This document shows positions 56,661 to 64,000 of a stretch of 64,000 nucleotides of DNA, piece by piece; position 1 is the stretch's first letter; each line of letters begins with the position of its first letter. Under the pieces are notes generated by a model. It did not search any database. It was not told where the DNA came from and saw only the letters and a list, made by a program, of their open reading frames with translations. This DNA is from Buxus sempervirens. Lineage: Eukaryota; Streptophyta; Magnoliopsida; Buxales; Buxaceae. Location of the stretch: assembly GCA_947561395.2 (NCBI GenBank), contig OX387187.1:21929829-21993828 (forward strand), given 5' to 3'. The translations under genes were made by a program, and so were the position numbers.

Positions 56661-57713
56661 GGGGGTGTTGAACCATTTCATTTGAACCGCATAGAATGGA
56701 CGCAAGCACATCGTTACATCCTATTCAATAACGAGAAAGTTTCAAGCTACATAAAGGAAGACGATGCTTAGTGCAAAAGTTGTACATGTATTACAATTTT
56801 ATTATTACCTTAGTTCTAAGTAGCTGTCATTATCTTTGCAGGCAACATATTAGAAATCTTCGAATGGAAAACCCCAGAATAAGTCCTCGTGAATTACAAA
56901 AATTGCATAATGAAAAATTCATCAATTGGTTTAAGAGTCAGGTGAGTTATGATCATTACTGAGAGTTAGTATAATATATAGACGATTTCTTATTAACTAT
57001 TTCTATTGTAAATAGGTTAACATGTTGAAGGAAGCCAAAAGGATGTTGCCAAAAGAAATTGAATTTCTTGCCCAAGTCCCGTAGTCTGTAGTAAAGAGGT
57101 TTAATGGGTATGTAATTAATGGGTACAGGTTTTGCACAATGGAGAAGGAGAAATGGGGTAAAAGTCAAAATAGTGGTGTTGCAGTCAATGCAAGCACCAC
57201 GAGCTATGCAAGTGTGAAAGATAAAGCCCCCATTACAGGCAACTTAACCTATTATGGTCGTTTAACAGACATTATCGAGTTGAAATATTCTGAGAGCCTT
57301 AAGTTTGTGTTATTTAAATGTGATTGGGTTGATAATGGAGGGCAGGGAAAAGGAATCAAAACTGATGAGTTTGGGTTTACACTTGTAAATTTCAATCAAT
57401 TATTGTGTTATGGGCATCACGTTATAGATGAACCGTATGTGGTAGCATCCCAAGCAGAGCAAGTTTTCTACATGCAAGATCCTATTGAAGAAGATTGGAA
57501 TGTTGTTATGAAGACCAAACCAAAGGACTTGTTTGATATGTTTGGGGATGGGGATTATTTTATGAGGGTGAGCCATACGGTGAGCAAGTATTTAACGATC
57601 TTGAACAAAACATTGATGACGGAGTCAATTGGGTGAGAGAAGATGAACCCCCTGCAACAGTTGATGCACCTCCGCCTGTGCTTATTAGTGAGGAAAGATC
57701 AAATTTTGATTAG
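56661..57713 (+). mobile_element. CACTA transposon, 3' part of transposase gene
   Basis: The gene resumes with the end of DUF4218 (LNRIEWTQAHRYILFNNE). After an intron ending near 56841 come RNLRMENPRISPRELQKLHN and a second intron near 56941-57015. The DUF4216 domain follows (YYGRLTDIIELKY, VLFKCDWVD, EPYVVASQAEQVFYMQDP). About 130-150 codons of DUF4218 that should join the two halves are absent. A stop lies near 57082 and a shift near 57570. The last words, ERSNFD, look like the natural C-terminus. The 3' terminal repeat was not found. Confidence 0.85.
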
Positions 57714-59293
57714 GATTGATGCACAGACTCTCTCTCTCTCTCTTATCTTTTTCTTATTTCACATTATGTTTATGTTTATGTTTAATTAATACATCATTTT
57801 TTTCTTCTTGTGTTGTGTCGGTTCATTTGTGCCCTGTTTTCCATTCCTAACATGGTAGGCCAATAATACAATTCCTTCCATGTAATTTCCATAAGAAAAT
57901 GCAATCTCATGTTAGTGAAAATCAAAACCCATATTAATAAAGAACACAAGTGATTCTGGTATTAATTAGCCTTTGTTAAGGAATCCAGGTATTACTTGTT
58001 AATGTAATACCCATAATAAAAAGCATCAAGCTTCCAACAAGTTCTTGGATCACACAAGATTGCAAATTAGATGGTTATGGCATTTTAAATGTCCGGTTAG
58101 GAATGGTTGATCTACTTAATTAAGCAATTAATCATCAAGTTGCAACCAATGCTCACACCTTGCCTGAATAATGTCAAAGAGTAATGCATAGGAAGCTGAA
58201 TATCGGAGAAATATCAGAGACCCAACACCAAGCAAGTGGATGGAAACCAGGACTCAATGTGACATGAAACTAGCCATCCAGCAAATACACTGTCAGAATT
58301 CTCTCTTAGTTAACTTGAATCCACTTTCAATTTAATCATATTACTCACACACATCAACCATCTAGCCTAATAATAAAAGTGAAAGTGTAAGATTCTAACC
58401 AAGACTCAATCTGAATACTAAAACACACATTTAAGATTTGAATTTGTGGAAGGGTTGAAGTCAAAATTCTTTATCAAATTTGATAAGATATTTGTTCAAG
58501 ACCACGTGATACATTTGCTAGACAATAAAATTTATGAGTCTCATTATGGCATCTCTATACCACATAGGCAACCTCAAGGCTATTACCTTGTGACTTATTT
58601 GCAAGCCATCCTCAATCCAATCATGTAGAGTGTTGGTAAAAAATGACCATTAATGCTACATAAGCTTATGCGTTTTCACATATAACATGTAATCAACAAT
58701 GTGGATTGTGAGGTGGAGACAAAAATGAAGAGGTGAGAAACAGAGGGGAAGATTGATAGAGTGAAAGCAAGAGAAATTTTTTCCTTTCTTTCCTTTTTAT
58801 TTTTCTTTGTTTGTTTTTATAAAAAAAAACAGAGGGGAAATTTTTTGTTTGTTTGTTTTTTTGTCTGAATCTTCAATTGTTTTGGGTTCCTAGGCTTCTT
58901 CCTTGTCTATAACTTCTAGTTCTTTAATCCTTATTCCTGATGAAGATGGTCCTTAAATTAGAAAATTTTGACCAGTTTTACATTTGTGAGGGACGAATTT
59001 TTTGTCACAATTAATCATATTTCCTTCTTTGGTCTCGATCTCCTGCAACTATTGGATAGGTGATTGTGTTTTGAGGTTATGTCATTTCATGTCTTGTTCT
59101 CGTCTCATACAAGAACATTGGATGAACTTTCTCATGATGAATGTGGCTCTCTATGTTAATTCAAAAACTTTTCTGATCTGTTATTTGAGTTTGTTCACTA
59201 CTGAGATGAGTCAGAACTAAGAATCCGTTGAGAATTATATTGCTAATGAGCCTTGAGTATCTGATTGAATTGTTCAGTGCTTGAAGTCTTAGG
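57714..59293. other. Intergenic sequence, no gene recognised
   Basis: Contains a (CT)n run near 57729, poly-T/poly-A runs near 58790-58860, and otherwise unremarkable AT-rich sequence. No terminal repeat, tandem unit or coding motif was recognised. Confidence 0.5.
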
Positions 59294-60209
59294 TGTTGTA
59301 AACTTACGGAGATATACTGTTCTGTATTATCAAATAGGTAGCAGAATACGAATGAAATAGGGTATACGATAAAACAGATGTAGGTAACAAGCAATAGATT
59401 TACGAATATGAGGAAACACTCAAAACAGATGCAAGCAGACGAGTTTAGCAGAATCAAAATGTAAGCAGGATTGGAATGAACTTATCAGTTTAAATGTCGA
59501 GGCGAGATTCAATAATCTATGTGCTTAAAGCCTTAAGCACCCCCTTTAGAACGATTCTTCAGTGCGACGGGTTGCTTGATGCCGTGGCTTCCAGCATTCA
59601 ACGACACAAGCCTCTCCAGTAATCTGCACAGAAATACTGGACTATAAGGGAACCCTTTTAGCAGTGTCACTCGATTCGGTTTTGGAAGGGAGAAGAAGAA
59701 GAAGATACAAACGTATCAGATTTCGTGTATTCCCCAAAACCCTAATCTCTCTTCTCATATAAGAGAGTCTGAACGTGTGTGTCCGTTGAGAGGCACACGT
59801 TCACATTATTAAATTGTTAATTAAGATTAATTAACGTTTTTAACCCAACGGTTCAAAATTTTTTAGAAAACAAACCCAACGGTTACAAAACGTTTTAGAA
59901 AACAAAAATAAAACGATTAAGATTCAGCAAAAATTAGATATAAAAAGATAGCAGCACACACCACACCACGACCCGACCGGACGGACGGTGGCGGCGGCGC
60001 ACGCGCGTGATGCAAAGAAACCCCCGATAACAAGGAACAGTGTCTCACTTTAGGGGTTGCACCCCTTTAGTTCACACTATTCAATATAAGCTATTGGAAG
60101 TTCTCATAAACTTCCAATGTGGGACTATTCCTCCCACAAGAGACAAAGCACTAGAGGACAAACACATTGAAAAGATTTTGAGCCCTTAAAACACCAATAA
60201 AATACAACA
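59294..60209 (-). repeat. 3' LTR of the right-hand Copia (916 bp)
   Basis: The ends are TGTTGTA/TACAACA, perfect 7-bp inverted repeats. The flanking 5 bp on the outer side are TTAGG (59289-59293); the partner copy is outside the window. The GC-rich stretch CGACCCGACCGGACGGACGG near 59969-59988 contrasts with the AT-rich surroundings. Confidence 0.88.
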
Positions 60210-60221
60210 ATTCCCCCCACA
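60210..60221 (-). other. Polypurine tract of the right-hand Copia
   Basis: Minus-strand TGTGGGGGGAAT directly abuts the LTR start TGTTGTA. This is the plus-strand primer site used by LTR elements. Confidence 0.85.
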
Positions 60222-60768
60222 GGGCCCAAAATTTAAGAGAATAGACAAAGTGACCAAAATTCTAATGTGCATTAATGTCGGTGTCTTTTGGACTTGAACC
60301 GATACTTAGAACTTGCAGAATAGACTTCACAGAGATCCCGTGGAATAAATTCTTAAACCTGATCTCTTTAATGTGAATCAACTACCTCTGCAATCAACAC
60401 ACTAAAATACCTGCTTTTGGGTTCTAATCAGGTTGGCGCCTATACGGCCATGCGGCTGTTGGTCTCGTGAGTGCTCTAGAGAATTAGCCCTAATTCTCAA
60501 CAGAGGCGGCTCCACCTCTACACTCACATAGGTAATTTCCATCAAATATGTAAACCGCAACTAAACACACCATCTATAAAGAATATGGAAATTATTAAGA
60601 GTCCAATGACTCAACCTCACATACATTGCAGTTTTGCACTACTCACATCATAGGGATAGATTTTTCACAAAGTAAATACATTGTAGTGCTTCACAAACAA
60701 CTCAGGTGACTTGTTCTTCCCATTGAACCTACTTCCTGGGATCGCCATTCACGTAGGTTGGGTTTCCA
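60222..60768 (-). other. 3' untranslated stretch of the right-hand Copia
   Basis: About 550 bases between the RNase H stop and the polypurine tract. No further ORF is recognised. Confidence 0.6.
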
Positions 60769-63700
60769 TCACGGGTTGTTTATTTCCATGGGCTTTAGAC
60801 CCATCCCCCTCGATGTGCTAATAATGAGCTTCTTGCTCAGAGGCTTTGTCAATGGATCAACCAGATTTCCAACTGACCTCACAAAAGTCAATGCAATTAC
60901 CCCATCACTGAGTAATTGTCTAATAATATTATGCCTCAATCTAATATGTCTCTTTTTACCATTATAAATTTTATTCTGGGCTTTAGCTATTGCTGCCTGG
61001 CTATCACATAAAATGGTAATAGGAGGTGCAGGTTTTGTCCGTAAAGGGATATCATGCAAAAGGTTTCTCAACCACTCTGCCTCTCCACCAGCTAGCTCTA
61101 AAGCTACAAACTCAAATTCCATGGTGGATTTCACATTACATGACTGTTTACATGATTTCCATGAAACAACCCCACCTCTTAAGGTAAAAACATAGCCACT
61201 CGTAGAGTTAGACTCATCATGCCCAGTCACCCAGTTGGCATCACAATAGCCCTCCAACACTGTAGGATACCCTGAATAACACAACCCATAATGAACTGTA
61301 CCCTTTAGGTACCTCAACACCCTAACTAATGCAATCTAGTGCTCATAGTTGGGACAATGGGTGTATCTACTCAGTCTCCCTATAGCATATGCAATATCAG
61401 GTCTGGTGTAGTTCATTAAGTACATTAAAGAACCAATCACTCTAGCATACTCAATTTGTGAAACACTCTCACCAATGTGCTTCTTTAAATGTATGCTAGC
61501 ATCATAAGGTGAGGACAGAGGATCAGAATCAAAGTGTCCAAACTTCCTTAAGATTTTCTCTACATAATGTGACTGGGTTAATGTAATACTGCCCGACTCT
61601 TTAATTATTTTGATGCCTAAAATTACATCAGCTTCTCCTAAATCTTTCATATCAAATTTAGAAGATAGGAATTTCTTAGTATGAGTTACTACTTCTAAAT
61701 TAGTGCCCATAATAAGCATATCATCTACATACAAACAGATAATCACACCAACATTATTATTAAATTTATGATACACACATCTATCAGAATCATTTATATG
61801 ATATCCATTTTCAACAAGTATGTTATCAAATTTCTCATGCCACTGCTTAGGAGCTTGTTTTAAACCATATAAGGATTTAACTTGCCTACATACTTTATTT
61901 TCTTTACCTGGTGCTATAAATCCTTCAGGTTGTTTCATATAAATTTCTTCTTCTAATTCACCATTTAAAAAAGCTGTTTTAACATCCATTTGGTGAATTA
62001 TTACATTATTAATTGAAGCTAATGCAATTAAAATTCTGATAGTTGTTATTCTAGCAACAGGAGAATAAGTATCAAAATAGTCAATTTCTTTTTGTTGACT
62101 CAACCCTTTAGCCACTAATCTTGCTTTATATTTGTCTATTGAACCATCAGTTTTAAGTTTTCTTTTAAAGATCCACTTGCAACCTATGGGTTTGTTCCCA
62201 AGAGGCAAATCAACCAACTCCAAAGTATGATTAGCCATAATGGAATCCAACTCACTGATTATGGCTTCTCTCCAAAATACTGCATCTGGAGAAGACATAG
62301 CCTCACCATAGGTCAATGGATCACCATCTACCATAAAGGTATAAAAATCATCACCTAGATTAGTTGCTTTTCTAACTCTTTTACTTCTTCTTGGTTCAAT
62401 TTCAGGTTGAGGACTAGGTTCAGGAATAGATTCAAGAACGGTTTCAGGAACATGTTCAAGAACATCATCTCTAGGTTGGCTTGAAGAAGCCTCATCTGAA
62501 CCTCTCACAGACTTTGGTCTAAGTGGGAAACTAGACTCAAAAAAGTCTGCATCTCTAGACTCTATTATAGAATTAGCTGACACTATATTATCATCCACAG
62601 TTCTTAGAACAAGAAATCTATAGGCAGTACTGTGTTCAGCATAACCTATAAATGCACAGTCTATGGTCTTAGGACCTATCTTCTTCCTTTTGATTTCTGG
62701 AAGACCTACCTTAGCTAAGCAACCCCATACCTTAACATAACTAAGGTTGGGAATGTGCCCTCTCCAAAGTTCATAAGGGGTCTTACCAGTTTTCTTGTGG
62801 GGTATTCTATTTGAAATAAAACAAGCAGATAAAATAGCTTCCCCCCACAAGTTTGAGGGTGAACCAGAACCAATCAACATGGAGTTCATCATCTCCTTAA
62901 AGGTTCTGTTCTTCCTCTCAGCTACTCCATTAGACTCTGGAGAGTATGGAGCAGTAACCTCATGAATAATACCATTTCCTTCACATAATTCTTTGAAGGA
63001 GTTTGATTCATACTCTCCACCTCTATCAGTTCTCAGTCTTTTAATTTTCTTATCAAGCTGATTTTCTATCTCAATTTTATATTTTATAAATGCTTGTTCA
63101 GCTTCATCTTTATTTTTTAGTAAATACACCTTTGTATATCTACTATAATCGTCTATGAAAGTAATAAAATATTTATTTTCTCCTCTAGACATAGTACTTT
63201 TCATATCTGCTAGATCACTATGACTTAAACTTAAAAGTTCTGTTTCTCTAGTTACAAACTTATGAGATTTATTTGTAAATTTTGCTTCTGAACAGCATTC
63301 ACATTTATCAAAATTATTATTTGATATATTCTTAATTAAGCCTACACTATGCATTCTCTTAACATAGGATATGTTTGCATGTCCTAATCTAGCATGCCAC
63401 AAAGAAAGAGAATCAATATAAGCAGAAGTAGAGATTTCATTTATTTCATCAGAAATGTTTAGAACAAACAGACCATGGTTACAATATCCTTTTCCCAGGA
63501 AAACCCCATTCTTAGACAAGACTAACTTATCCCCCTCAAAGACTAACTTAATTCTAGCCTTGTTCAACAGGTAGCCAGACACTAAATTTCTCCTAATGCC
63601 TGGAACATGCAATACATCAGTCAAGGCCAACTGCTTCCCAGAAGTGAGCTTCATCTGCACCTTTCCCTTTCCAGCAACTGGAGAAGTACGAGAGTCAGCC

Positions 63701-64000
63701 AGGTACACCTGCTCACCCTCTCCTACAGGCTGGTAGGTCGTGAACAAAGCACGGTCTCCACAGATGTGCTTGGTTTCCCCAGTGTCCACCACCCACTCCT
63801 TAGGGTTGCTGATCAGATTAACTTCTGAAATCACAGCCACAATCACATCACACTCAGTTAGATTCACATGGGTCTTGTCTCTGCTCTTCCTATGCGTGCA
63901 CTGAGCAGCATGATGGCCTGGTTTGCCACAGACAAAACAATTCCCTTTCTTCTTTGAGTCTTTCTTGAAATCTGGTTTTCTAGGTTTCTAAAAATCCCAC

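Larger units (their letters stand above)
59294..64000 (-). mobile_element. Copia LTR retrotransposon, 3' part
   Basis: Reading on the minus strand from the right edge: a Gag zinc knuckle (CFVCGKPGHHAAQC, about 63900-63945), protease (VVDTGETKHICGD), GAG-pre-integrase (LWHARLGHANISYVKRM), integrase core with DDE signs (SDLADMKS, SPESNGVAERKN), reverse transcriptase (YVDDML box) and RNase H ending at 60769. A 3' untranslated stretch, a polypurine tract and the 3' LTR (60209 to 59294) follow. Integrase ahead of reverse transcriptase defines Copia. The lineage was not determined. Coding sequence is long and well kept, with about one break in the visible part, so the insertion looks fairly young. 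The 5' LTR and most of gag lie beyond the right edge. Confidence 0.9.

Overview
This is a 64 kb piece of a large, transposon-rich plant nuclear genome, most likely an angiosperm. The evidence is a plastid-type N-acetylglutamate synthase gene, a ClpB/HSP101-like gene with short AT-rich introns, and plant-specific transposon lineages (Ogre/Tat and SIRE/Maximus LTR elements, CACTA, hAT, L1 and RTE LINEs). Only one apparently intact host gene is visible, NAGS at 30588-32438. A degenerate, truncated ClpB-like gene lies at 22641-24753 on the minus strand. Nearly everything else is transposon.

Layout. 1-19880 is a stack of nested LTR elements. A plus-strand SIRE-like Copia (1 to about 5740) sits in minus-strand Ogre-like element A (to 10803). 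A sits in the gag of Ogre-like element B (to 17716), and B sits in a related element C (to 19880). 19881-22600 is AT-rich with tandem repeats. Next come the ClpB-like gene, an L1-type LINE relic, a hAT transposase relic, an LTR relic (K), a palindromic MITE and NAGS. 32.8-39.2 kb holds LTR relics I, J, D and E. 42842-45317 is a clean Ogre-like solo LTR (F) with a perfect 5-bp target duplication. 45777-57713 is a CACTA transposon split by about 8.6 kb of nested LTRs (G, H1, H2), one of which carries a hAT MITE with a perfect 8-bp target duplication. 59294-64000 is the 3' part of a minus-strand Copia.

The most interesting signal is in the non-coding parts of the LTR elements. The Ogre-like LTRs (A-F) each carry a cluster of short palindromes upstream of the TATA box. 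All are built on CCG...CGG but each family has its own word. In A, B and E the same family word recurs in a second cluster in the internal region. The sister LTRs G, H1 and H2 carry, at a comparable place, short hairpin arrays in which the loop is constant within each LTR while the stem changes from unit to unit and stays self-complementary, sometimes through G-T pairs. The SIRE-like Copia also has U3-like palindromes and a TATA-like box just upstream of its third ORF. Together these suggest fast-evolving, family-specific recognition or structural signals in plant LTR elements. That reading is inference; the repeats are visible directly.

Limits: only one LTR of most elements is in view, so insertion ages cannot be estimated. 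Family names rest on recognised motifs, not on searches. Exon borders were placed by eye.
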